64,000 bases of DNA from assembly GCA_947044365.1 (NCBI GenBank), contig OX345640.1, forward strand, positions 4,948,001-5,012,000. Reading direction: 5' to 3'. This document shows positions 23,101 to 34,800 of the stretch, piece by piece; position 1 is the stretch's first letter; each line of letters opens with the position of its first letter. A model generated the notes under the pieces. That model was not told the origin of the DNA and ran no database searches. It saw nothing but the letters and a program-made list of their open reading frames with translations. The stretch comes from Petrosia ficiformis. Its lineage: Eukaryota > Porifera > Demospongiae > Haplosclerida > Petrosiidae. Position numbers and translations under genes: made by a program.

Positions 23101-24628
23101 CAATTCCAGCCGCCAAATCAGCAGAATGTTCTTTGTATATAGAAATAAGTACTTCTGGTTGAACAGGGAATATTGATTCTTGTAAATTACCACCTTCACA
23201 ATACTGTAGAAATTAATTAACAGAGTTTAATAAGATTATGATGATGATGACAAGTTTTATAATGTCAAATTAATAAATGGACCCCCATTTTATAATACAG
23301 AGTAAGGATGTGGTGTGGTTTTGTATTTATAGTACACATCCAAAGTATATTTTAATGGGCTGAATATTATGTGACAATAAATCCTCCCCTCTGACTGGAA
23401 CAGTTGCTCATGTACATGTCAATTTTCACTGTTCCTTAACTCTAAACTAGAAACCAACACTCCTCTTTACTATGGTATATAGCACTAGTGCTGTTTTAGT
23501 ATGACAATAATGGGCACCTTTAGTTAGTTATAATTATATATATTTAATTAACTAAAATAATATTAGGTTTACTAGTTACTACATGGGTTTTAGTTAAGTA
23601 AACATCTTCTTATTGGCTAATTTACATTAATTTATTTACACGTAGATATTTCAAAAGATCTGCAATTTAGTTATAAGTCTGTTCACATTCATGATGGCCT
23701 CGAAAATAAGATGCGATGACTTTATATGTAATAGTTTAATGTCATAAGGTCAATAAATGACTGAATAACAAAGCAAATGAATTGAAATTTAACATACACA
23801 AAAAAGAACAGGAAGGGTAATTATAAGAAAATGGAAAAAAAGGTTGTTGGGTTCTTCCAAACCAAACTAACATTTCTCTGAGGTCAAGGTGAAAGTGAAT
23901 GACCTTTAGTTTACTTAGGTACCAAAAGTCACAATGGCTCACAAAAGAGGTTTTAGATATACAGTTAACTAAAACAACACTGGTACACTAATCTGGAAGT
24001 TTCTTACAAATAGAAACACATTCATTTCTATAGATAAAACCACACCCAACCCTAACAGTGACACCACCTAGAATAATTTTACAATTTTATAATGATGACG
24101 AAATCCTGCTGGAGACTAATCTTGACAAATATAACAGGTTTTGTAATAGTGGAGTAGAGTCATAAGTAGAGTTCTCTATTCCCAATGGAAATCATTTCTG
24201 AGGTCATCGTCATCTTCATTGCACATAAACAAAACAGTTTCAGAGCCTAATCAACCAATCAATCTACACTTATCTGTGTGAAAGTGTTTACTCACCATGT
24301 TTAAGTTTGAGTCTTTGAAAGGTGTGGCTAGTAGGTGTGGTTGATGTATTTCAAACTTTGTTTCAAATTTCTGCACTAAAGTAGTCTGATTAGTCTTATA
24401 AAGAATTTCTCTTAGTTTTTCTAAAGTGGCATCATCACCTAGCTTCTTTCTCCACTTGTAAAACATTTCTCTCTTTTGCATTGAATAGCTGTCATTATCT
24501 TTTTGTATCTCTTTTTTTTCTGGTTCTGAAATTTCGAAAAATGGACATAAGGGCTCCCAAGATGTCACAAGATCAGCAACTTTAGCTATATCTACATCAC
24601 TACATTTTTTATTCAGCTCATCAGACAT
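20179..24628 (-). CDS. Adaptor-like protein: death domain, CARD-like domain, death domain
   Basis: Exons on the minus strand: 24296-24628, 22849-23203, 21406-21457, 20923-21008, 20179-20436 (stop at 20179). Exon 1 encodes a death-fold domain (DIAKVADLVTSWEPLCPFFE...MFYKWRKKLGDDATLEKLRE). Exon 2 encodes a helical domain like a CARD or DED (ANRLESASLISDDVVDRILT...SFIKLCKILNRYETVKDIAN). The last three exons form a classical death domain (LKELLLWVAAQVPASWEGVG, then FFKDVFIEWEK, CWKTILEALASP, LANKIAATL). Phases agree at exons 1-2, 3-4 and 4-5. Between exons 2 and 3 one base is out of phase, so an extra small exon or a different splice site is likely. There is no signal peptide or membrane helix, so it is probably cytoplasmic. 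Death-fold proteins assemble homotypic signalling complexes in apoptosis and innate immunity; the partner here is unknown. It is divergently paired with the Ig receptor at 24718. Confidence 0.78.
22630..22835. mobile_element. Copy of the CCCTATGATTGC repeat family
   Basis: Contains ACATAGTTAAAGAAGTTCGG, GGTCAATTAATGGGTATGGC and, at its end, a hairpin in which ATCTCTATGATTGCTTTATA is followed directly by its reverse complement TATAAAGCAATCATAGAGAT (22780-22825). It lies in an intron of the death-domain gene. Confidence 0.65.
23678..23905 (+). repeat. Dispersed repeat shared with 8895-9080
   Basis: Has GTCTGTTCACATTCATGATG, GATGCGATGACTTTATATGT, TAATGTCATAAGGTCAATAA and GTGAAAGTGAATGACCTTTA in the same order as the copy after the cysteine-rich gene at 7999. 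Non-coding, in the first intron of the death-domain gene. Confidence 0.6.
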
Positions 24629-24717
24629 AATAACTATTAATAATAATAATCATAATTAATTTTAATAATATGGGCGTGGCTCAACTAACTTGCACAGCAA
24701 CTTGGGTGGGGCTCACA
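24629..24717. promoter_or_regulatory. Short divergent promoter between the death-domain gene and the Ig receptor
   Basis: Only 89 bp separate the two start codons. The half next to the death-domain gene is an AT-only tract (TAATAATAATAATC type); the half next to the receptor holds two GC-rich boxes, GGGCGTGGCTC (24672) and GGGTGGGGCTC (24703). Such a short gap implies a shared bidirectional promoter. An in-frame upstream ATG at 24670 would put the boxes inside the receptor's coding region; the start at 24718 gives a better signal peptide. Confidence 0.65.
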
Positions 24718-27700
24718 ATGGCAACTTACTTTTTGCTCTTCTTTCTTCTTTTCGGACTAAAAACGCATATAGGTAAGTATATATGACAAAAACTGCATAA
24801 TGTTTATTCAGTATGATGTATAATTATTTTCTATTGTTTTTAGATGCCCAAAGTGTTTCTTTGCTTGTGGAAAATGTAACAGCATCTTATAAACAACCAG
24901 CTAAGTTGACATGTACTGTAAATAACGCTGAAATACAGGCAACTAATTTTTCACTCAACCTTACAGTCGTAATACAACGTCCTCCAGGACTAGCAATATC
25001 AGATTACACTCTGTAAGTATACAAGTGCATACATTAATTACGATATCTATCGTTATTGCTTTTTCATCACAGCACATTTAGTGGCAATGTTTACATGCTG
25101 GTGTTGGAGATCATGCAGGTTATGTTATCAGACAGTGGTCTATATATGTGTATAGCTACTGTTAATGGAGAGGAGATTGTTGAATCGTTCTCATTAGATG
25201 TGAAAGACTACCGTAAGAATCCATTATATATGATATATATATATATAGTATGATGGTGACATCATCCCTTTGATGTGGTGAGTTCTATATATTGTATATA
25301 GACCTTCCATGTGCACACTATGCAGGAGATGTCACCATCATACAATATATTGTATATAGTATGTTAATAGGTCCTATATACTGCATATACGACCCTTGTT
25401 TTGTGTCCTCAGATGTGATATAGCCCTTGCAGGCTCAGGCTATATCACATCCTCGGACACAAAACTCTGGTCCTATATTTTGTATATAGGGAAAGACATT
25501 CTCTCTTCTTCCATACCACCATTAAAATTAATGTAGACAAACATTTAAAGGAAATAGTCACTTCATGTTAGCTTCTTTACTACTTTTCAGTGCCTTAGTT
25601 CGATTTTTGAAAACTTTCATGCCCCAGCCTCCCATACTTGTTTTAATTAGCCAATAATGTTATACATTCATCCATATCCATCCATCCATTCATTCATCCA
25701 TTGATCCATCCAAATTAATGCTCTTTCTAAATTTGTGATGTTTTCAAACGGACACCTTTTTTTGTACAATAACAAATTTCATATGGAATTCATTGATCAG
25801 ATTTCAAAGGAAAATAAAACAAATTCATATTCACGCCTCCTTTATTTACAGATGGATACATTTTGTCCTTAAATGCTTCCAATGTCAGTGTATCGTACAA
25901 GGATCCAGCAGTTTTGAAGTGTACTGTTGGAGTTAATACAACCGCAATAGAATTGGATAATGAGAAGGTAAAAATCTCCATACATCGTCCTCCTGAAAAT
26001 AAAGTGTCTATATTGGATCATCATCAGTAAGTCAATGGATACACAAATGAATGACTAGCATTGTTAACTATTACAAAGTAGAAATTATATATTTATTTAT
26101 CGGTAAATGTAATTATTAATCTTTGTGCAGATATTATGAAGACAACTTCACTAAAGTGATTGAAATCACCAGTACTGAAGTTCAAGATGAAGGATTATAT
26201 CAGTGTGTAGTAACAATAGGAGAACAAACAAAGACCACTACTTTCAGTCTTAGCTTTAGTGGTAAGGCATGGTATGTACAAAAACACTGCAAATTAATTT
26301 TTAAAATATGAGATCTATGGAAAAAGAGTCCATATACTTTAGTATGATCTAATAACTAAGTCTTTTGTACAGTAGTTGTGATTATTCTAAGCAACTATAT
26401 AATTATTAATATTATCAATGTTATAATGTGTATAGCATATGCAATAAAGAGGATGATATAACTGGCATAGTACGAATTTTTTTTTTCAGTTTCATTCTCA
26501 TAAATAAACTCTCTGTCATTGTATATCACAGATTCTGTTGAGGTAATTGAATCACCAATGGACTTAAATCGTTCACTAGGAGATGATGCAAGTCTCCATT
26601 GCAAGTTTAACCTTGATGCCGTCACTGTTCATTGGGAAAGGAATGATGTTGATGTCACTGACAATGAGGCAGAAGTTGAAATTAGCCTCGGAGAATCATG
26701 GATATACTTGCAAAAATTAAATTTCTACCACATGGCTCGTTACAAATGTGTAGGCGAATTCTTTAACTCAAAAGCTGAAGCATCAGCTTTTATTACTATC
26801 AATGGTAAAACTAAATACAACTGTGAATCAATAATGTTAAATTATATCTTGTAATTATTGAATGCATACTTCATGTGAGATAGTTTACAAGACCAAGTGC
26901 AACACAGACTGAAATTAAAATCCTCATTATATAAATCTTAATTCCTGACAGCCCATGGTGCACTTGATCAAGCCAACCTGGTTTATCAGTCACAAATTGT
27001 AACACTTAGCTCTAAATAGTCATGAATTAATTATCATATAATTCATCTCACTTTCTCATAATTTAAATTATAGTATATAATAAATTTCTACAGAACACAC
27101 TCCACCATATATAAAAGGTGATCCTACATTCTATGGCATCATATCCAGTCAAGATACACAATCAGTTGTGTGTGATGTGTTTGGAGTTCCAACACCACAG
27201 TACCTATGGCAGAGAGAAAGAGATGGTGCTTTGTGAGTAATTAAATGATAATTATTATAATTATAAATTATAGAATTATGGATTCAATGCTATTAACTGT
27301 CTCTCAGTCTGTTTCTCCACTTTTTACACTTGATTCTCTCTCTTTGACATATTTAGCATCAATGATAGTTTAAAGGTGAATGAAACTGGCTTCTATGTTG
27401 CAGCAAATGGTAGTCTAATTCTTAATTATGGCATATATGAAGACACTGGTATATACATTTGCTATGGGGTGGATAACATCACTGGTGTTAATGCTACATG
27501 GTATTATCACATCACAGTTCGTGAAATAGGTAAGCAAGGTTCAATGACAACAGTTTGTAACTGTACATTGTCTTTTAATCATAAACTAATAATTATGATA
27601 GAATTTTGATATTTCAAAAACTAAACTAGTATATTACAATTATAACATTTTAACTTTTACATGTGTACTTTATAGCGTTGCTTTAGTTAACTGGCTAATA

Positions 27701-30285
27701 AAAACCTACGCACACTATATGGTATCATTATTGTTAAAATATTCATTATTATTTCGTTATTGTAATAATAACAGTGTTACACACTACACTACATTACTTT
27801 AACATTCTTATATTTATCCCTGTATCTGTATTTGATTTCATATTCTAGTAACCACAGAACCACCACCTAAAGAAGAATCTAACTTGAGGTATTTCTATAT
27901 ATTATTTGCTGTTGCAGCTTTGACAGGTATACTAGTGATTGTCGTTGTTTGCTGCTTCTGTGCTGGAAATTTGGATATATGTATCAACAAAGATAAAAGA
28001 AGGTATATATAGTGTAACATTTACTTCACTATAAAGTACTTTTTAGCTTTGATCACATTTACACTCAGACTGAAAAAAATGGAGAAAAAAATGGAAAGAC
28101 AGCTGAAGGAAGGTAAAAATATGAAAGCACCATGGAGTCATGAGCTGGGCTATTATAATGGTATGTACAAGCAGTTACTATATCTGATATTATATATTGA
28201 TGTATTGCAAAATGATATATATTAGAAATTTTTATTGTTCCTTTAATCTTTTGAACAATTACGTAGTATTAAAATAAAACATTTTAAACTAAATAATAAT
28301 AATTGGAGAATCTGATCCAATTTAGCAATGGTTAAAGGAGTATATCAATATAATTATATATTGCCCAGCATTAAATGCTTACCTTTAAATTCTTAGTATC
28401 ATCCACAGCCTCCCTTGCACAGTACAAACGATTATTCACTCTAGCAAACTAAAGTATTGTCACAACTACCTGATATTGACCTGCTTGAATTTATTAGACT
28501 TACTTGAATATGTCAGTATGTGTGATTTCGACTGTAGATCACTCTATGATGTCCAAGTTATAGCATATTATTAGTAATTAATGAATAAATATTACTTCTT
28601 GTTTAGCAGTATTCTTATTGTAACTTGATGTTGCCATTGCAATTATATTTTGAATGAAATTTTAAAATCTAATTTCAGCACACAATCTTTCGTATGACTA
28701 TGAAATGAGTGAAGACGAGATTAGTGAAGTCCTACAAACACAATGGGAAGACACAGGAAATGGTATAATACCATCAAAGAAAGAGAAAAAGAAACCATTT
28801 TGGAGGTGGAAATCAAAAAATACTTCACATTTTAAAAAATTTAAAGTACATGAGACGGATGTAGAAGAACTATCAAGTGAAAGTGATGAGTCATTACCAA
28901 AAGCCAAACCTAAAGATCAAGATAATGCTAACACTTCGGTGGAGTTTGTCCCCGTTGACTATACTTCCACACCAATGCAAATGTCCGAGTACACACCAGG
29001 TCTGGTCACAAATGATGACAGTGATAAGCCAGAATCAATGGAAAGCTTTGAAGATATTCTCCCACCAAGTTTAGATGGTCAACCTGTGCCACAATTACCA
29101 CTACACAATCTGCAATCACTATCTGATGAACAGGTCCCACCAACAGAACATAGTCCTCCACCTATTTCTCAAATTGTTCCTCTTGAAGGTTCATCATCAA
29201 ACCAAATGGCTGTTGAAACAATGACATTTTCGATGGAAAATTATCCTTATGATGAGAGTGAAGAGGAAGATGATGAAGAATTTGACTGGGATAAGTTTCT
29301 GGCTGGAGAAAATGCAGCAGGGTTACAAAAACAGCACCAGGGAGAAGAAATTGAACCAGAAGAACAGTCGACTACAGATTCTGAATTCACACCACCACTA
29401 CCAAAGGTAGATCTTACAGCAAAGCCTCAAAAGTCAGCCTTGAAAAAGTCTTCTAAAAAGTCATCAAAAAAAAGTTCGAGATTAAAGAAAAAAAGAGTTT
29501 CGATCGGTGAGGAGGAGACCATCATTGGTGATATTAGAAGGCAATCCACCACTGAAAAGCCAGCTAAGAAAAGAACCAGTTTTAGTGATGACGAAAGCAT
29601 CACCGACAAGAAAAGAACCAGTTTTAGTGACGATGACAGCACTACTGACAAGAAAGCAAAGAAAAGAACCAGTTTTAGTGACGATGACAGCACTACTGAC
29701 AAGAAAGCAAAGAAAAGAACCAGTTTTAGTGACGATGACAGCACTACTGACAAGAAAGCAAAGAAAAGAACCAGTTTTAGTGACGATGACAGCACTACTG
29801 ACAAGAAAGCAAAGAAAAGAACCAGTTTTAGTGACGATGACAGCACTACTGACAAGAAAGCAAAGAAAAGAACCAGTTTTAGTGATGATGACATCATCAC
29901 TGACAACAGTGATGACATCACCATTGACAACAATGAAACAAGTGGCAGCAATGAAGACATTGAAAAACAATTGACCACTGACATCAATGCTAAGCAAAGA
30001 AAAAGTTTAAGTGATGATGACTATGTGACAGATGATGATTTACCAGACAAATCAACAGCTATGCCTACAAGCACACCAAGTAATGAGAATGTCAAAACTA
30101 ATGAAAAGAAACCAAAAAAGCAAGGTTTCTTTCAGAGAAAGCAAACCCCATTCCCAATGATGGAAGGTGAGGCTTCTCAACCCATAGGAAGGAAACAAGA
30201 AAAATTTAAAGTGAAAAAAACAAACAAAAAGTCAAAAAAGAGGGAATCTTCATATGGTACTAAACACATTGATGTTTTTTATTAG
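24718..30285 (+). CDS. Transmembrane receptor with four Ig domains and a long repeat-bearing cytoplasmic tail
   Basis: Eleven exons join in phase to 1035 residues: 24718-24772, 24844-25012, 25073-25212, 25852-26026, 26131-26261, 26532-26804, 27094-27232, 27357-27529, 27849-28002, 28069-28160, 28679-30285. Residues 1-18 are a signal peptide. Ig1 (exons 2-3) ends DSGLYMC and Ig2 (exons 4-5) ends DEGLYQC. Ig3 (exon 6) has C, HWER and ARYKC; Ig4 (exons 7-8) has C, YLWQRE and EDTGIYIC. Ig1 and Ig2 lack the core Trp and share IQRPPG/IHRPPE, so they look like a duplicated exon pair. Several N-x-S/T sites lie outside. The membrane helix is about 433-456 (FYILFAVAALTGILVIVVVC). The tail, largely disordered, has SYDYEM and ENYPYDE tyrosines, acidic stretches and seven KKRTSFSDD repeats, but no kinase or death domain. 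Named orthologue unknown; an adhesion or recognition receptor is likely. Confidence 0.85.
25245..25345. repeat. Inverted repeat in an Ig-receptor intron
   Basis: TATGATGGTGACATC at about 25248 is mirrored by GATGTCACCATCATA at about 25327, with a TATATTGTATATAG element between and after. It lies in the intron between receptor exons 3 and 4. Probably a small foldback element. Confidence 0.6.
25405..25472. repeat. Hairpin with GGCTCAGGC-type loop
   Basis: TGTGTCCTCAGATGTGATAT is mirrored by ATATCACATCCTCGGACACA around a short GCCCTTGCAGGCTCAGGC centre. Loop composition resembles that of the hairpins at 44174 and 49479. Same receptor intron. Confidence 0.7.
29567..29895 (+). repeat. 51-bp coding tandem repeat in the receptor tail
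   Basis: Five full 17-residue units (KKRTSFSDDDSTTDKKA) with almost identical DNA, bordered by one shorter and one diverged unit, about residues 797-906 of the receptor. Each unit joins a basic patch, Ser/Thr residues and an acidic run, which matches basophilic-kinase (KRTS) and CK2-type (SDDD, TD) phosphorylation patterns. A more distant unit, KQRKSLSDDD, follows at about 29995. Near-identical DNA means copy number probably varies between individuals. Confidence 0.93.
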
Positions 30286-30802
30286 TTAAAAACAATTTTT
30301 ATAACATAACAATTATTTTTAAAACATTGAACAAATATTAATTACATAAATACAATACATTAAAGTGACAGTGATATAATATAATTTATGCTGTAATCTG
30401 TTTCTTTTTTTCTCTTTTCTCTTCTAATAATTAATTAAAAAAAAAAGAAATAGCTTTTGAGTAAATTGAAAAAGAATGTTCATAGCATATAATCACACTC
30501 TCAGGGATCACAACTAGATAAAGTACTCATACATTTAAAACATGACATGAATAATTCCTTTTTTGATGTTTAATGCTATAATGAGGGATCCGTGAATCCC
30601 AGTAAAATATAAATATGTTTAATGATATTTTTTGACAGGAGCCCATAAGAAGATGGAGCGAGTGTAACTGCCTATACTGTAGTGTTTTACGTTTCGTAGA
30701 AACACCTGCAGTGATATTTCCATATATGGAAGGTGTCTGAACCGGCACATACTTAAAATAAGTGCTGTGAATAATTTGACATGTTAATAATTTTTCTAAA
30801 AC

Positions 30803-30913
30803 ATGGCTGTACGTAAGACACTTTCTGTAGTTCAAATTAAAGATATAGCGGGCAGACTAAAGACAGGTGATATAAATTGTTTAGAGGTATTTGTTATTAA
30901 AGAAGTGAAAGAG
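30803..30913 (+). other. Possible 5' coding exon, 37 codons
   Basis: Starts MAVRKTLSVVQIKDIAGRLK and ends exactly at a GTGAGT donor after VKEVKE. It lies within the inverted-repeat element at 30638-31292. I do not recognise it. It could be a captured host exon or chance. Confidence 0.3.
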
Positions 30914-30963
30914 GTGAGTCATATAAAGTTTCTTTGAGGAGATTATTTACCTTCATAACAGGC

Positions 30964-31128
30964 TTATAAGACTGACTTGCGTTTTGGATTTCCAATACGA
31001 AAACAACTCATTTGATTTGCTGCTGCTTTTAGCATTCCTTGTGGAATTACACAGCTCTCTTCAATGAGTAAAAACTTCCGGCTAACTTTTCTCATCTCTT
31101 CAGTTCTAGCACGCTTTAGAACAGCCAT
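30964..31128 (-). CDS. Small basic open frame (54 residues) inside an inverted-repeat element
   Basis: Begins MAVLKRARTEEMRKVSRKFL and ends with NPKRKSVL before a stop at 30964. Composition is basic and helix-prone. There is no signal peptide and no family I recognise. It shares its first three residues (MAV) with the opposite-strand frame at 30803, and both begin near an element arm, so the starts may derive from the arms. It may be coding or a relic. Confidence 0.3.
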   Translation of the reverse strand: MAVLKRARTEEMRKVSRKFLLIEESCVIPQGMLKAAANQMSCFRIGNPKRKSVL

Positions 31129-31817
31129 ATTTTTCACGTCTGATTAAAATTAATAATTAATTACCCACCCCACTTCAAGTAATCAGACAGATACTTAAGC
31201 AACTGCATTATAAGGAATTATTTCTGCAGACGCCTACGAAACGTAAACACGTAGTAAGGCGCTCCATTTTCTTGTGGGCTCCTGCTATTGATAAACTAAT
31301 ATGTGAACTGTTTGTATAGTGGAAGCCATACATATTAAACTCTAACTGAAAGTTATACACTGTTTTGTGGGATTACAGCTATTTTGATTCCCCGGGATCC
31401 ATTAATAGCTGTAATCTTGCTAAAACAGCATATAACCTATATTTATATCATATATTAATACGAAAATCCAAAACAAGTCCTAATGTGTGTACAGATTAGC
31501 ACTCTAGCCTACTTACAATTATTGAAATTTGTGACTGTGTTTACATAAACAGACCATTTGGAGGAAGCAATTTTCTCAAGTTTCAGCTATTTTCTATATG
31601 AAGCCACCAAATAGAATTATCTTCCTGTAGATTTACCTCCAGATGTCCAAGTATTTGGGACATCTTTGGACATCCTAGTAATCATTACAAGGAATATCTT
31701 GGACATCTGAAGGCAAATCTACCAACACAGTTGAATAACAACTCATGAAACATTTGTATTGAGTGAAAACTTCTTCTAAATGGGAAATACTCTACAATAG
31801 TAAATGGCAACATTTAC

Positions 31818-34800
31818 CTTTAGCTAGTTGTATTTGTGTATGTTCTTTCTGTCTTTGTTCAGGTGAAACATTAATTTTTATTCCTAGAGCATGTCCAACC
31901 ATCCTTCTAGCTACAGTTGAAGTAGTTTTTGGACGTTGTGTACTATAATTTCTGTCTTTATGAATAAGAGACTCTTTGATTGAAGCTAAAACGAGAGATT
32001 GGATAAAAATTATAAAACAGCTTGTCAACACTGATTGGCTATTCAATGATTATAACTTCACATTTAAGAAACCATACTAAAACAATACTAAAGGTAAGAA
32101 AAAGTTTGAAATCACCATAAGGAGTCTACTGATGTAACCACATTAGTGGACCTCACATGGTAATTTAAAAAATAAAATTGCTATTAGTAATGTTATAGTA
32201 TGAAAAAATGAACACTCCTAGTTTCTAAAAGTGCAGTTATAGTTATACATGTAGTTAGTTAATCATTAGGCTATAGGGTTATAGTTTGATTAACTAACTA
32301 AAGTGGCCTGTTGGCAACTTATTTAGTTATTATATTTAATATAGTACACCTGTAATTTAATCATAGTTTAGTTAACTACTGTAAATCAAAACATGTTCAC
32401 TGGTTAAAAATAATTTATCACTCTACTACAATTATGATGAAAATTAATCTCTCAAAATACATACTAATGTAAACATGTCAGTATACCATACCGGTATTGG
32501 GCGGTAAAAAAGTGTCTGTTTTTATGTCATACATAATTTTATAACACCAATAATTTCTGATTTACAGTATAAGTAATAATTACAGGGGTTTTATTAATTG
32601 TTAACTAAAACAACACCAATTTTCTTACCTGCTATTTGACTAGCAATTGCAAGTGATTCTTTGTGACTACATTTTGTTAAAAACTTTACTTTCATAATTG
32701 TATATGGACCTTTAGAGGCTGTCACAGCTATAGAATAAAACTGTTACATATGTCAGATACATGATTCAATCACATCTTACCATCTGAGCTGTTGGAATAG
32801 ATAGCTAGTGCATGAGTATCATCCACCCATTTTAGTTTCATGTCGTTAGAGCTGTCAAGGAAATTCTAATTAACAATACAATCACGCACACAATAACTAC
32901 ACATTTTATACATAATCCTGAATGATTGGGTTTATTAATACCTGACATACTCTCTCACTAGTGAAAAACTTAATGCAAAAAAATGGATGGTTTTTTTTGC
33001 AATAAAATTTTTAACTGGTGAATAAAGAGAAGATGTGGAGTATTAACTACAAATCTTTGGACATCAAACTAATTATGCATGCTTATACATTCAATAAATG
33101 TTTGCACATCAAAAGCTTTAATTTTTACATTTAAATGGTTGATGTTTTTACAGGAAGCTAACAAATTTATTGGTACATGGTCTGCAAATATTAATTGTGT
33201 TTCTAGTACACATATTCATTAGTTTGTGTCCAAGTACCATCAGCTATTGCATTTCCTACAAGCTGCTTTCTTCTCACTAGTTTGTAGATTGTACTCTAGC
33301 TTGTGTAAGTGTTATTATATATATATATACATGTATATAATATACATGTGTATAATAACATATATATATATATACACATATACATATACATGTTGAGAGA
33401 TCTGAACCATACACATGTGCATTTGCTATTCCCCATGATTCATTTACTATAATACATATATATTATGTTCATTTCATGTACACATTGTATAAAATTATAT
33501 ATGTAGTTAAGGAAGTTATGTCATTCTGGGGCTTTAGTAAATTAATAGCAAGAATACTACTATCAAGCATATTCATGAGCAGGTACTCATCATAACTAGA
33601 AACTGCAACCAATAGTTGTTCTAGCCAAATACCATTGTACAAGAACCATTGAAAAGTAAGGAGAGTGAAAAAACAAAGAATTACAATATTTTGTTGACTC
33701 TCAGACATCATGCAGAGGATAAATTTAAATTCTCATAATTATATGATATGCTCTCCTGAATACCAGTTTTTAGGCATCCTATACAAATATTTGAAGCAAC
33801 AATTGCTTTTATATTCACTACTTTGTACAGAAAATCAGCCATACTTGGCATCTAATAATGATGTTATTCTCATGGTTCTCACTAGGGGTTTATAACATGG
33901 TGATGTACTCTTCTATTTGTTACTAGCACTCTTCTTGGCTCTGATAATTAATGTTGCATCCTAGGCCTTCTCTTTATAATAGGACAAAACATTACAAATG
34001 TAACAATAATAATGATAATTATAAGTATTACACTGATATTTTTGGGATAAAATTAATATTGACATACTGTAATTGTGTGCATCACAGGTGGGTGTGGTTA
34101 TGTAGTATTTAATTAAAGCACCCTTCTATTTGAAAATTCTGGTGAGAACAGTGAGCACCAAGGTTTCCTATACAAAATATTCAATAGCACAAGTTATGCA
34201 TTCCAATATCTTAAGTAAACACATAATTATGACTATTACCACTTTTCACAACAAAAGTACAATAAACTAACCCATATTTGAACAACTCTTGCAAAATATC
34301 TTTAGTTCTTAAACTTGGTTTGAATCCATACACTTCTAAAACATAATCAAATTCTGTATAAAAAAATCAGAAATGTCAAATCAGAGGTGATAAATTTAAT
34401 AACGATATATTCAGTTTGCAAAATGATCTAGTTAGTGCTCAAATGTCCATCCAGTGATCACTTTCAGGGGCAGGGAAAGCATGCATGTTCAAAGTAAGGG
34501 GGCTGAAAGATTGGGGACATGATGATGGTGACTGCATCACAACTGCCAGGTAGAGGGTGTGGGAGTGGGATGTGCCACACAAATGTTGCCTAGCTCTGAT
34601 ATTGACCACAAGAGAAATGTGTTAATTTTAATGTAAAATGTAATGGGTTATTTTAACCTTCAGTTGGTTACAGGAGTTACAAAAAAACCTATTTCCTCGA
34701 TACTGATCTGTTTTTCCTGCTAGGTAGCTAATATTTACGAGTACTAGTTTGATCTCTGACTAATATATAAAGTACATGTCATAATAAACCATAGTAACAA

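Larger units (their letters stand above)
30638..31292. mobile_element. 650-bp inverted-repeat element carrying two small open frames
   Basis: The left end GACAGGAGCCCATAAGAAGA (30638) and the right end TCTTGTGGGCTCCTGCT (to about 31292) are inverted copies. Further matches lie inside: ATGGAGCG / CGCTCCAT and TTTTACGTTTCGTAG / CTACGAAACGTAAAC. The arms are about 80-90 bp and diverged. Inside are a plus frame (30803-30913) and a minus frame (30964-31128). It lies between the convergent ends of the Ig receptor and the R3HCC1L-like gene. Confidence 0.7.

Noticed and set aside
29427..29997. Long minus-strand and +1 frames over the receptor tail
   Set aside because: They are shadows of the 51-bp coding repeat: a repeat length divisible by three keeps all frames open.
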